DNA of 64,000 nt from Sphagnum compactum (taxonomy: Eukaryota > Bryophyta > Sphagnopsida > Sphagnales), in assembly GCA_965153455.1 (NCBI GenBank), contig OZ234498.1, positions 2,914,001-2,978,000 on the forward strand, written 5' to 3'. The notes beneath the pieces were generated by a model. That model was not told where the DNA came from. It worked only from the letters and a program-made list of their open reading frames with translations, and searched no databases. The translations under genes and the position numbers were made by a program. Of this stretch, positions 25,531-36,877 are shown piece by piece (the first letter of the stretch is position 1; each line of letters starts with the position of its first letter).

Positions 25531-25894
25531 TCCTGCTATGTTTTGGTGACATGCTGAAACCTATTGTCTAAATATGGCAATTTCAGATTTTTTTTCCCGT
25601 CAAAATTTGGCAACTTTGGCACATTTTTTTTTCTCAAAAATCTTTTGTATGAGTCCCGCTGGGTTTTTTGTGGTCATCACATGGCAAAAAATAGCCAAAA
25701 ATATGATACCCCTCATTTCATGAATTTCATGAGTCATATCTCCAACTTGGGTTGATCACTCTTGTTGTGTTACTGATCATGCGGTTGGTGCCTGTATTGC
25801 TACCTGGAAGTTTTTTACAGTCCGGATGATCAATAACACAACACCTTGTTACATCCAAAGAGTAATAACAAGTGTGGGGTGGGTATCTGATTTT

Positions 25895-26135
25895 TGTAGT
25901 ATCCACCGTATTTGAAAAAAAATTAGAATCAAAGAACCGTCAGCTCCAAGTATTTCAAAAGTTTCAGAATCAGAGAACCACACGTTCTGGGTATTTGAAA
26001 AAATCAGATTCAAAGAATTGTCAGTTTTGGGTATTTCAGAAACTTCAAAGAACCACCAGGTTTCATGAAAGAACCAGCAAAGACCCAGCAGTTGGAGGTT
26101 GGATATTTGGTTCTTGTAATTGTTTTTTGAAAACC
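25895..26135 (+). repeat. AAAGAACC-rich dispersed repeat, member 1
   Basis: Three to four internal units of about 50 bp share the order TCAAAGAACC, a CAG(T/C)T(C/T) box, GGGTATTT and a second AAA tract. The same vocabulary (CAAAGAACCACCAG, GGTTCTTTG and its reverse complement) recurs at 30365-30725, 42318-42565 and 59155-59790. No coding capacity is visible. Confidence 0.5.
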
Positions 26136-26339
26136 GTGGTATTTGATAACCATGATTATATATCAAAATCAAGTATTTGATTTTTTTGATACTCATGATC
26201 ATAATTTTGATACCTGGCTTGATACCCGACAGGGTTTGGTGCAATTTCTAATACTCGGCCCGCTCTTGTAATAACCTTGAGCTCAAACAAGGCATCACAA
26301 AACAAGCTGGCCCTGCCAATAGATAAGATGTTGTACATC

Positions 26340-27355
26340 TACCTAGTGTGTCCACACTCTGAACACCAAAAAAACCATTCCAATCTAAACAGTCTAAACA
26401 CTTTCACCAAAGAAACTGATTCACCTGATGTGAAACTGGTTCTAATGAGGTAAAACTTCCAAAAGTTGGATCGAATGCGATAGTCCCTGCCCGGGCCCAG
26501 CAAACCTTGTAACAATCAAGCAGATTAGAGATTCTACATATTTCTAGTCTCCTTCAGGCTGGTTGCAATAGTTGGGCCAGAGTGAAAAGCCCACACCAAA
26601 CCAGTGCACCATGCAGGAAGGCTGGTGTGTGAACATGAAACACATTTTCATTGTATTACATTGTAAATACAATAATCCAATTTTTTTGGTCATTTACTTT
26701 CAGCAGTAAAAATGACAGTATTTTATAATCAGGTACTATACTAAATGATGAAACTAGTTTTGGCATGGCAGTATTTAAGTATTTTTGAGAATTTTGGGAA
26801 ATTTCAATAATTATTATTTGGTGCCTAACCAGCCTACGTACTAGGGTCATGAATGTGTTGAATTAAAAGTAGACCTTATAATAAGATATGATTTCTGGTT
26901 CAGAAGCAAAGTTTAGAATTGTCAAGTGAAGCACATCTGAACAATTTCCTTTGGTATTTGGAGGGTTCCTTAGATTTATCAATATCCCTCCTGGAAAGGA
27001 GAAGGGATCTTACACATACTCCTTAAGAGTGGGAGGGAGCTTATGGATGCTCCCCCAACCAGTGTTTATTTTAATATTTTATTATTATTTTTGATATTGA
27101 AATTTTGGCGATTTTTTTTGAAAAATAGAAAAATTACTCGAATTACACTTTAAAAATAAGAATACTCAAAATTCCTATTTCTTTGTTGAAAAATGGCTAA
27201 CTTTCACCCCAAAAAAAAACACTGCCCCCAACCAGGGTTGAACTCAGCTACGGCCTGAATCAAAGACATTACATAAACAATGGGTCCTTATTGCAGGCAG
27301 TACAAATTTTTCCCTGACTGCCCATTTGCCGGTCCAACATATGTGTGGAGCTGTC
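26340..27355. other. intergenic DNA, no supported gene
   Basis: AT-rich apart from a GC-richer strip at 26470-26640. A small inverted pair GGGAGGGAGCTTATGGATGC / GCTCCCCC sits near 27030-27055. I see no gene. Confidence 0.4.
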
Positions 27356-27492
27356 CAGACACATTTTGGAGCTGCCCATTACAGACTTTAGTTCCTGTTA
27401 TGCACATTTGGGGCCTGTCCTTAGTATCAGGCCCAAAATGTGCAATAACATAACCCAAATTTATAATGGGCAGCACCAAAATGTGTCTAGGC
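27356..27492. mobile_element. foldback (long imperfect palindrome), about 135 bp
   Basis: The left arm begins AGACACATTTTGGAGCTGCC and runs to CACATTTGGGGCCTG. The right arm is its imperfect reverse complement, from CAGGCCCAAAATGTG to GGGCAGCACCAAAATGTGTC. Arms of about 60-65 bp flank a loop of ~10 bp, so both strands encode nearly the same short peptide. The structure is that of a foldback MITE or of a hairpin transcript source. CATTTTGG phrases recur just outside. Confidence 0.75.
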
Positions 27493-27582
27493 ATCATTCA
27501 GTTTTTTTGAGAAAAAGATGGATTGGGCCAAGGGTAGACAAGGAAAAAACATAAGCGGGCAGTATGTTATGTTTTTCAACTT

Positions 27583-27680
27583 TTCTTTGTAGCCAAAGTG
27601 GCTATCATCAATAGGAAGATGAAAAAAAAAAAGTGATGATCATGCCTAGGAAGATTTAGTCAAATCTGGATATGAGCTAT
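27583..27680 (+). repeat. GTAGCC-type dispersed repeat, member 3
   Basis: TTTGTAGCCAAAGTGGCTAT, then ATAGGAAGAT, an A-run, TGATGATCAT and GGAAGATTTAG, parallels 41025-41130 box for box. It begins some 90 bp after the foldback element. Confidence 0.6.
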
Positions 27681-28414
27681 TGTTGTGTGTGTAAATGATT
27701 TTTATGTACACTTTAAATGTCGGTGTAAAATCGTTAGAAGCTTTTTCACCTAGTGTAAAACATGATGAGTATAAGCGTAATTTAAAAAGAAAATTCACAT
27801 AAATTGTGTGATTTTTACACATGGCATAAAAAAATGTAACAAAAATAATAACCACAACCTTATTTATTTCTTTGTTTTCTCTCAAAACAGCAGTTATGGA
27901 AGTGCAATTGGTTCACGTAAACAAAGAAAGAGAAAAAGGCAAATGGTAGGCATGAGAAAGAAAATGGAATTAGGTAGAAAAGAAGAGAGTTAAGTATGAA
28001 GGAATGATATCTTGTAAAGCTTTTCATTCCCATTTAATGAGATTTCGCATGGTGCTCCCCTTGGTTTAAAACTTGTTTGTAAGTGCAATTGATGTTGTCA
28101 TTTTACAACTTTTGGCATTGTTAAAAGCTCCAAGTTTCAAGTGAGGTTTTTATTAATTATTTTTTATCTTTTTTTTGGGGTTGTGTTTCATTTTGCTTCA
28201 TGTGCTTATTTTCCATTTTTTTTAATTTTGCTCTTGCAAAGCAAGGTTTAAAGTGAGCTTTTCATGATGTTTCTCTTCATTTACAAATTTGAAGTGTTTA
28301 AGTGGTGACATCATGATCATTTTGTAATTTTTAGCATTGTTACAAATTTAATCAAGAACTTATTTGAGGAAAGCTTCCACTTGTCATGTCGTGGACTTGC
28401 CATATTGTTTTAGA

Positions 28415-29490
28415 AACCCATACATTACATTACATTAGGCCCTTTACCAGTATTGGCAGCATAGCCAACACTAGATGGTGCCGCACAAAACACTGCACAA
28501 CAAAGACCTAAGTTTGCTTGCATTTGCATGGGCAGTTTGGCTGCACTCGCGTCGGCATTTGAGACTCGAGTTTGAGTCCTACACCATTGGGCGCCAAAAA
28601 TCTTTGTCCTGCGCTTGCTCGTACCACTCCCCACCATGAATTGGTATGCTAGCTACCAAAAAGTCCCCTTTCAAGGTGGCTGCAAGACTGTGCCGAGGAC
28701 GGCCGCGAGGGTAGTGGGCCCCTTGCAAGTGCAATAGCAACACAATGGGTACCTATCCTGCGGTAACCTAGCAACGTGACCTAACCATCTTAACCTATGC
28801 TACCTAAGCAGCAAGGTCAATGGCTTGGCTTTGCAAACATCCCAGATGTGAGTGAGGCGGTGTCGGTCCATGACCTTCACGCCCAAAATCCTTCTGAGGC
28901 AGTTGCTATACACCACTTCTAGTCGTTTCTGCTGTGTTTGCGTCAAGTTCCAAGTTTCACTCCCATACAGGAAGTGAGGCACAACAAACGTGTCAAACAC
29001 TTTCATTTTTGTGTTCAACTTCAAGTGCTTGTTGCCCCAAACGCGCTCAAACTGGGCGAAGGCCCCTAGCCTTCATCCTCGGCATGCCGCCACTTCTGCA
29101 TCAAGTCTAGTGTCAGATGATAAAACCCCTCCCAAATATTTAAACTGATCAACCATCTCAACTGGGCCGTCGTTGATGGTGACATCCACCGGAAGTTGGG
29201 ACGTGCCCTTGCCCATAGACATTATCTTTGTTTTGGATGCATTAATGCGCATAGTAAAACGTTCTACAGCGTTGTCCATGGCCTTCAACATCAACACTAG
29301 GTACTCCGGCTTCGTGGAAAACAGCACCATGTCATTTGCATATAACAGCAAAGAAATCTCATGCAGTGTGAGGTCCCCCTTTGCCCTCCGTTCAAACAAC
29401 ATTTTGCCATCACCACGGTAGCCCACCGAAAAACCCATAGCTCCCAATGAAAAGTTTGAAATGCAATATCTTCAATTGTTTTCATAAATC
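28415..29490 (-). mobile_element. LINE retrotransposon, 5'-truncated 3' part
   Basis: The minus strand encodes the C-terminal half of a LINE reverse transcriptase. ORF 29447-29073 contains SLLLYANDMVLFSTKP, a YADD box with Asn for the first catalytic Asp, followed by INASKTKIMSMGK and DQFKYLGGVLSSD. After a frame change, 29024-28800 has PHFLYGSETWNLTQTQQKRL and YSNCLRRILGVK. A further shifted stretch reads LRWLGHVARLPQDR. Upstream RT motifs are absent beyond about 29490, so the copy is 5'-truncated as usual for target-primed insertion. The 3' end is a short TAATG repeat tail (28425-28441 in plus coordinates, read as CATTACATTACATTA). Stops, shifts and the YAND box show it is inactive. Confidence 0.85.
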
Positions 29491-29499
29491 ATAATCTCC

Positions 29500-30355
29500 A
29501 AGCGACAATGAGAAATGTAATATCCTCATAAAAATATTGCACTATGAATTAGTGTTACATAGTTTTACACAGTGTGTAAAACGGCTATTTACATTTACAC
29601 ACACAACATTGGTATGAATAAATATGAAATACAAATCTTTAATCATCCTTTTATAATATTTTGGTTGCACATTGAAAATTAATTATATATATACATCCTC
29701 ACTTTTCATGATTGAAAAGCTTAAAAAAGAAATTTGTGACAAAATTTTACAACTTGGTGAATGTTTTTCTAAAAAGTGAAAAAAATGTTATTTATAGGGG
29801 GTTTTTTCAATTTTTAAATGTAAAATAATTAAAGTAGCTACAGCTAGACTTAGGCACTTCCAAGGTCACTACTTATAGTAGCAATTTTGTAAAAATGCTA
29901 CAACCCAAGTAGGAGAGTTGTCATTTAATGCTAATTAATGTTAGGGATTCATGCTAATGGACCTACTTGAGGAATTTGAAAAAAAAAGACCTTGCTCCAA
30001 AATGAATTAACTTTCGAATTTATTTGTAATCTTTTCGATGAAAAATTTCCAATAAAAAAGGCTGATGCAACCTGAAGAAATAATGTGGACTCCATTAAAT
30101 ATGTGCATGGATCACATTTTTTCCCCCTTGGGTTATTGTTTTTTATGAATTTCAGGTAAGGGTTGGGTATATGGACCTTCAACTAGTTACACAGTGTGCT
30201 AGCAGATATGTCAGTAATTAATTATTAAAAATAATAATTCAACACATTTGAGAAATTATGAAGTGTAGATAAGTGTAGGTAAGAATTAAAAATACACCAT
30301 AATAGTTTCTTAGTGTATGTGCGAAATCTGCCAGCATAGTATGATATTCTTAAAA
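29500..30355. other. intergenic DNA with TGTAAA/TTTACA-rich patch
   Basis: Around 29550-29600 TTTACAC and GTGTAAA motifs cluster in both orientations; similar clusters lie at 27660-27840 and 43630-43780. No gene is seen. Confidence 0.4.
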
Positions 30356-30364
30356 CATCAAAGA

Positions 30365-30725
30365 ATTGGCTTTAACCCACAGTTACTGGAGTCCTCAAAA
30401 ACCAAAGAATCAATCAAAGGACCTACCTTGAATCCATCCATGTTTGTTTCGCAAAACCCATTGGTTTTTTGACAATTTCGAGAAACCTAAGGTTATTTCA
30501 ATTATGAAATTTCCTAAAAACCTAGAACTGAATGTTCTTTGATTCTGGAAATGTTCAAAAACCTAAAACCAAAGGTTATGACTAGGAGTTGGGTGGTCCT
30601 TTGATTTTTCAAAGAACCAATTGGTTTTAGGTGTTTGAAAAACATTCAAAATCAAAGAACCACCAGTTTTCAGGACTTTGTTAGGACAAGGAAGTCAAAG
30701 AACTAGGAAAGAACCATTCAAGACT
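30365..30725 (+). repeat. AAAGAACC-rich dispersed repeat, member 2
   Basis: The longest member, about 360 bp, with at least five AAAGAA(C/T)C or GTTCTTTG phrases, including TTCTTTGATTCTGG, GTTGGGTGGTCCTTTGATTT and CAAAGAACCACCAGTTTTCA. It is non-coding. Confidence 0.5.
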
Positions 30726-30919
30726 TCATCCTCGGATATCAACATAACAATTTTTTTGAAATGCTAATATAATAGAAGGATATTATGGATGGGGATTTAC
30801 AATAATTTGTTTGTCAATAAGGTTGTGGAAATGTTTGAACCTTTTCCTTTGAGTATTATGGATGTGCCGAAATATAGTTATGAATAATATGCCAGGCTTT
30901 CAAAATTTGATTGCCCCAT

Positions 30920-31036
30920 TGGCCTTGGGTGAACCAGCACGTAGATTGGTACCACGGTGAAACCCTCCGAAAGAACTTGGTTATTGCTAAAGCCTCGGGT
31001 GAATTAACCAGCACCTAGATTGGTACCATGGTAAAA
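30920..31036. repeat. ~45-bp direct repeat pair
   Basis: GCCTTGGGTGAACCAGCACG... at 30920 and GCCTCGGGTGAATTAACCAG... at 30991 both continue into TAGATTGGTACCA(C/T)GGT. This is a 71-bp-offset direct repeat in non-coding DNA. Confidence 0.75.
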
Positions 31037-31321
31037 ACTAAAAACCACAATTTTGTCGGATTGCTTCAGACATTATACATATCACATTTGTAGCCTAAAA
31101 ATCAGGGTCTCTGCTTTCAAATTTAAACATTTCCTTTGTTAATTCTTACCTCAAAGAGGCCTTACTGAAGAAGGTGAAGGTTCAAGTGTAATAAGTGCTG
31201 GTTCACCCTGACCCTTTCTAAACATTATAAACATTCTCTCTTAACACTACCATAGTACCTTGGGTGGTTCAACAGCAAACTTGTGCCTAATGATTAGTTT
31301 TTTTTTGTTAATTATGTTCAG

Positions 31322-31350
31322 CAATAATAATAATAATAATAATAATAATT
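31322..31350. repeat. AAT trinucleotide microsatellite
   Basis: About nine AAT units, giving a spurious poly-Asn ORF. Confidence 0.9.
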
Positions 31351-31446
31351 TACAATTCAACATTGCACTAAATATGAAGCTATTGTGGCTGAGAGCTGTG
31401 TTCAGATTTTTGGCATGGCAATGGGCTTACATTTATAATATGTATG

Positions 31447-31500
31447 CATATAACTTAAGCACATTATGTTCAGATCACAATGTGCTTAAGTTAGTTATAT
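31447..31500. repeat. perfect 15-bp-stem hairpin
   Basis: TAACTTAAGCACATT at 31451-31465 and its reverse complement at 31479-31493 flank a 13-nt loop; outer ATAT bases extend pairing imperfectly. There is no downstream T-run, so it is not a typical terminator. It could be a small MITE relic or a transcript hairpin. Confidence 0.7.
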
Positions 31501-31830
31501 CCACCACCCTAATCTGCAGGAAACACACCTGCCACCTAGTTTGAACCCTAGACGAAGATAATCACATCCAAATCATACCCACAATTCACATCTTCAAACA
31601 GACTGGCATCAACTTCAAACTGGATTTCATTGATGGATCGACCTGTAGCAAAATGACCAGGTGTATTATATAAGTAGTATTAGATCTGATACACAGTGCA
31701 ATACACAGTCCAATTGGAGGGTCTGATTCAATTTCTCTGTTCTCCAAATTGCCTAAACAGAATTGTTTAAGTCTTTCAATGGTGTTGGGTTGGCCTTCAT
31801 GAGAGGCTCGATAGTACACACTGCAAAAGA

Positions 31831-31923
31831 TGTCCATGGCAATACTAGTCTCTCCGATTCACCAGCTTGATACCACAAAGGTTGTCCATGGCAATACCAG
31901 TTTCTCGGATTCACCAGCTTGAC
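31831..31923. repeat. ~42-bp tandem repeat pair
   Basis: TGTCCATGGCAATAC(T/C)AGT followed by TCTC(C/G)GATTCACCAGCTTG is present at 31831 and 31883 (offset 52 bp). The unit distantly resembles the reverse complement of the 30920 repeat. Confidence 0.75.
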
Positions 31924-31959
31924 ATTCGAATCTGACCATCCTTTGTTTGCTTTTTTTCA

Positions 31960-32262
31960 ATGCAGATTTTCCAAGTTGGCTGTTCTATAAGGCATAAGGC
32001 AGATTTATACAGCCCACCAGATCCCCTTGTCCACCCCTCAACCTTACAATTAAACCAACCATTATTTTTTGTTTCCATGGACGAACTTGCAAGCACTGTT
32101 TTTTATCATTTTTTCAGGAAAGTGATGAATTTTGCTGAAAAACACAAATGTGTTCAGCTGAAACAACACGTTTTCAAAAAAATATCTCTAGAAGATTTCA
32201 CAAAACTAGCCAAAGTTCTCAACAACAAAAAAAGAATTATCAGAAGTTCTCTCAAAAAGTAA
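31960..32262 (+). CDS. unassigned 100-codon ORF
   Basis: Begins directly after a good splice-acceptor-like TTTTTTCAATGCAG and reads through a basic C-terminus (LEDFTKLAKVLNNKKRI). The composition is protein-like until the A-rich end, but no domain is recognisable. It may be an exon relic or chance. Confidence 0.15.
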   Translation: MQIFQVGCSIRHKADLYSPPDPLVHPSTLQLNQPLFFVSMDELASTVFYHFFRKVMNFAEKHKCVQLKQHVFKKISLEDFTKLAKVLNNKKRIIRSSLKK

Positions 32263-32279
32263 AAACTGGACAACACTGG

Positions 32280-35200
32280 TTTGGACTTGAAATTTAATTT
32301 AATGTATTTTTTCTAGCAGTTTTAAAATTTTAAACAACTTCTAGAAACCTGTTACCATTTAATGGTAAATCTCTCCTGGGATGTTAGATGCAACATCAGA
32401 AACTTGAAAAAATTTAGTGTGATGAATGGGTCATGATGGGAGAGCCTGCCAACACCAAGATCTGCTTACAGGAAGGGGTTTCTAACAACTTACAGTACAA
32501 ATACAAGCATGATTATGCAGGGATTCACTTATAGAAAGGGTTTTCTTCCAGCTCAAAGACAAGTCACAATATGATCTATTGGCTCTACCTGGAGGGAAGA
32601 GACATTCCATGAACACATCCTTGTAGAATTTGGCATACAAATTTGGCATGGATTGTGAACCAATTTCCTGTTGGCAACCGGAAACTCAGAATAGTTCACA
32701 TTATTACTTAGTTCCCCATTGTAATTGTTGCAATTGTCAAATGGACATATTGCGTGTCAAATTGCCCAACTATATGGCAGGGAATTTGTTGCTTTTCAAA
32801 TGAGTAGAAAGTAATTTGGTTGAAACTGATTTGGAAAATTAGAGTTTTCAAAGTAAGCTTTGGAACTACAAACCATTTGCAAATGAATGGTCTTTTGTTT
32901 CAACTTTTGCCAACAAAGCTATAATCAAACTTTGACCATATCCTAAAATACATGGATCATGGAACCAAGGCTAGCTCATTTGTCTTGTCAACATCAAAAC
33001 TTATGTGTATGTCTTTAGCACTAATCTTATTTTAGTTTTGTTGTTGCATGAATAACTTAGTTGAAAGTCATATGCCATGGTCCACGACTCATACCATAAA
33101 TGATAGCACCATAATCAATAAAATTTAATAAATATTTTTTGTGTAATGAAGGTTTAAGGATCTCACCAAAGAAACTTTTGGTGTATCACCAATGAAGTGT
33201 AGCAATATGTAAATAAAAAAATGAGGTTCTAAACACCCAAGTAGATGGTAAGATTCACAATGCAAGCATTCAAAAAAAATTTAGAAAAAAAACTTAAGAT
33301 TCAGGATAGAAGAGGAGAAAATGTGAATATTGACATCTCGATTCAACCTTCAAGCTTTTGCACCATATTGAGTTTTGGTGTATTTCCAATTTTTAATTGG
33401 TCTTTTAAAAAGAAGACTTTTGCAAAGTGATGGTCAAAAATTTGAATGACTAGCATCAAATGGATGGTAAGTATTCTTTGGTTTAGTTTTCATAAAGGTG
33501 GGAATAGAAAAGAATGCTTGTGCTCTACTAAATCAATAACTTGCACAAAAAGTTTAATTTATCCATAAAACTTAGTCATCAACTTCACGTCAAATAGTTT
33601 TTGCATTGCCAACTTAGCTTTCCTTTTCATGGTGAAGACAAATAAAGATTTTGTAGGTCAAGACGAACTTTTGAAACCAATCTTAAGCCCATAGCTCATC
33701 AAGTCATAAATTCTTAGGTTGGTAAATGGCAAGTTTGATGAATGTCAAGTGAACAACAAACATCATCTTAAGTTTTAGGTCCAATGAATATTGTGGGTCC
33801 TAGCCTTCAATGGCAAATACCAAAGGTAGGTTTGAAAAGGTTTGTACTACAAGGTTTGTTTGATGAACCATATAATACACACCAATCAAGAATGGAATAT
33901 ATTAACGTTTGATTTAATTTGTAATTCCAAATTTGATACCTTAGAATTAGTGTTGACCTCATCAACATTAAAACATGTGATGAAAACATGGTAAAATAAA
34001 CACAAAAATAAGTGTTTTAAAGTTTTACTCAATGTCATGCATATAAATTAATAAAATAGCATAAAAATGGGTGGAAGTACAATTGAAAACCGTCTAACAC
34101 CATTGAACATATAAGAATGTACTTCCAAACAACTAGGAACAAATAAGTTTTAAAAATAAACAAAAAATTTCTCCAAAAGTGGGCAAGTAAATTTGTGTTT
34201 AAAAAGGTATTTCAACACAAAATATTCAAAGTTAGAGTATAAAGATCATTATGTTCTTGGGCGTTAATTTTAAAATATATAAAAATCATAAAATATATTT
34301 ATTAGAACCTATTTACCACATGCTTTACAAAAGTTCACATTGCAAAAAATAGATTTTTAAGCTACTTACATTTCAAACAAGTTGGTAAAAAAGTTATGAA
34401 ATAATTTGAAATTTGAAAATTATTGCACAATAGTGAACAAATAATCTTTGACATTCAATTAAAAACATTCAATATACAACAATGTTTTGGTGGGTTTTGT
34501 TGTTATTTTATATTTACTTTTATTTAGCCTTGACAATGTAGTTTTTGTGTCCACTTTATTGTGTTTACACCAAATAGTCTTTAAGGAATGTCCTTTTTAT
34601 TCAAATCTCTTTTGTCACATTTCATGATCAACAATAAACGATTAGCTCCAAATCTAGATTGCACAAATTCAATAGCAACAATATTTGACACTAATTGTAC
34701 ACAATGTAAATTGTTATATAAATTTATTCAACATTCATGAAAATTGGAATTAGACATGATGTTAACGATGTAGACCTAAATGATGGTTACACATCCACTA
34801 GCTCATTAATTAATGAATGGTACCCTTCTACCATTTCCCAAGCAACTCCATTAGATCAATGTTTTTTGAGGATTGATAAATGTTTCAAGAACTCAAACAA
34901 AGGGTAGAAATTTTCATAATTTGTCATTGGTTTATCAAATTACTTAGTAAGCTCAAAATAGGTGCAAATTTGAACATGTTAAGTGTTTTCCACTATCGAC
35001 CAACATGAAGTTGGAAGATAGTTGTTGTGTATAGTTGAACATTTAAGTAATCTCATTTTTTGTAAGCACCCATTTTGGTTCCATGAACCACATTTACATT
35101 ATGAGTTTTCCTTTTGGGTGCAATCATGATCAAAAGGTCAAAATCATGTCAAATTTGAGTGAAAACTGCAAACAATTAAAAATATGTTTATATTGTATCA

Positions 35201-36700
35201 CCGTTTGAAAATTATGCATAACAAATTGTGATAAATGATTAATAGGTATTTGAGTAATTTTTAAAAAAAAACATTTTTTAAAATTTAGGTTTTGGTTTGA
35301 GTCAAAAACTTTATTGGTTTGCAATTATTGTGTTGGACAATGTCCATTTAGCAAATGGCCCCTTAACTTCATCACATTTGACTTGAATGCTCATGGTAAA
35401 GTTTTTTGAGTCATAGTAAATTACAAGTCACATTCAAAAAGCAAACATGAGCAATATGAACAATGATGATTATACCACACAAACTTACAACTTACCAAAA
35501 ACATAGAATGATAATGCACAATGCACATTTCACACAAGTTTCAAGCACCTATAATGACCAAGAAATGAACAAAGGTTTAAGAACTTCCTAAACCCTTGAA
35601 AGATATGACTCTAGAATTCAATGGTTTGATTAAGCAAAAAAAATTAAGGAGCAAACACAAATTGCTACAAAGTGCACAATGCACATGAAAAAACTTGCAA
35701 GTTGACCATTTAACAAATTGTATAGCCCATGACATAGGTGCTTGGTGAATTGTAACAAATTGCTTCAAAACCAAAATTAGGAGCGAGTGCACAAAGTGCA
35801 TAGTGCACACATCAACTAGTGAAAACCAATTTGATGGAGAGGATGAACTAGTGAGAACATGGGAAGGGGTTAGGGTTCTAGAATGGATAGTCAAGAGGGC
35901 TGCAAGCTAGTGATCCGTATTAAAAGTGCATGCATCATTTGTGACATGATGGTGTTCCCTTGGTGACAATTAGGAGGCAACATGTGTCCTCCCATTGTCG
36001 TCATTGTGGTGATGCTAAATGATGGTTTAATGATCTTTTTGTGATTTGGTGTAGGTCACATTAATAATTCACCACCTTGATATTCAACTCAAAATCTTGC
36101 TAATTTTTGCTTAGAATAAAACACTAGACACACAAAATAATGTACAATGAATATGTTCCAAGAAGGCTGCATCTTCTACTAATGGTTATATGAAGCAGTC
36201 ACAAAGTAGTTCCCCCACTTTGATCAGGTGTAGGTTAAGGCCCAAGGCTGCGGGCTTTACCAGAATACAGGCCTGCACAAGGCAGAGCTGAGGTGGGTCT
36301 GATTATGGCAAAGTCCATGGTTGATGGCTTTACCAAGTGTAAAGACATGCAAAAACAATTTCCTGTTTTTTTTCTTGTGATACCCACAAAAGGCCCCACA
36401 AACAGCCAAGGAAAAATTTACACTAGGTAAGGTGCCCTGCAATTACACTGAAAAAAATCAGCGCAAAGACTAATGCAATTTCCGGAGTCCTTGGAATAAC
36501 ACTATTTAACTGAAGCTCCCAAAATATATATGTTTCAGACCTTAAACCCTAAAAACCCTAAACCCTTTTGTTGCATTTGGACAGCAGCTTTCTCTAAAAC
36601 AAAACATTTTGTGACATAACTGAAGTGAAGGTGATCCATGATAAGATGTAGCAAAATTTGGCTATAAACACAATATTAAAAATCAAATAATTTAAGCATC
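32280..36700. other. AT-rich intergenic DNA, no supported gene
   Basis: Only ORFs of about 60-105 codons without family resemblance are present. Short AGTGCACAATGCACA-like phrases recur at 35515-35810 (for example 35672 and 35776). A short telomere-like AAACCCTAAAAACCCTAAAC occurs at 36544. Nothing else is supported. Confidence 0.45.
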
Positions 36701-36712
36701 CTACTACACCAT

Positions 36713-36877
36713 TGGTTACCTACTGAAACCTATTTATGAAAATCTGACTATTTACCTATATGTAGTGACATGTTGACTCTGCCTCTAAAGGGGTTGGCAA
36801 CCTACTGAAACCTATTGTAAAAATGGAACAATTTACGTTATATGTGTGTATTGACAGATTGACTCTCCCTTCAAAGA
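36713..36877. repeat. ~80-bp direct repeat pair
   Basis: ACCTACTGAAACCTATT starts copies at 36718 and 36799. Both continue through an ATTTAC(C/G) box and end in GTTGACTCT / ATTGACTCT. The phrase CTGAAACCTATTGT also occurs at 25553, so the unit is dispersed as well as tandem. Confidence 0.75.

Noticed and set aside
36541-36568. Interstitial telomere repeat (CCCTAAA-like)
   Set aside because: Only two to three imperfect units are present (also at about 5401-5416); such telo-box-like phrases are common and do not mark a fusion.
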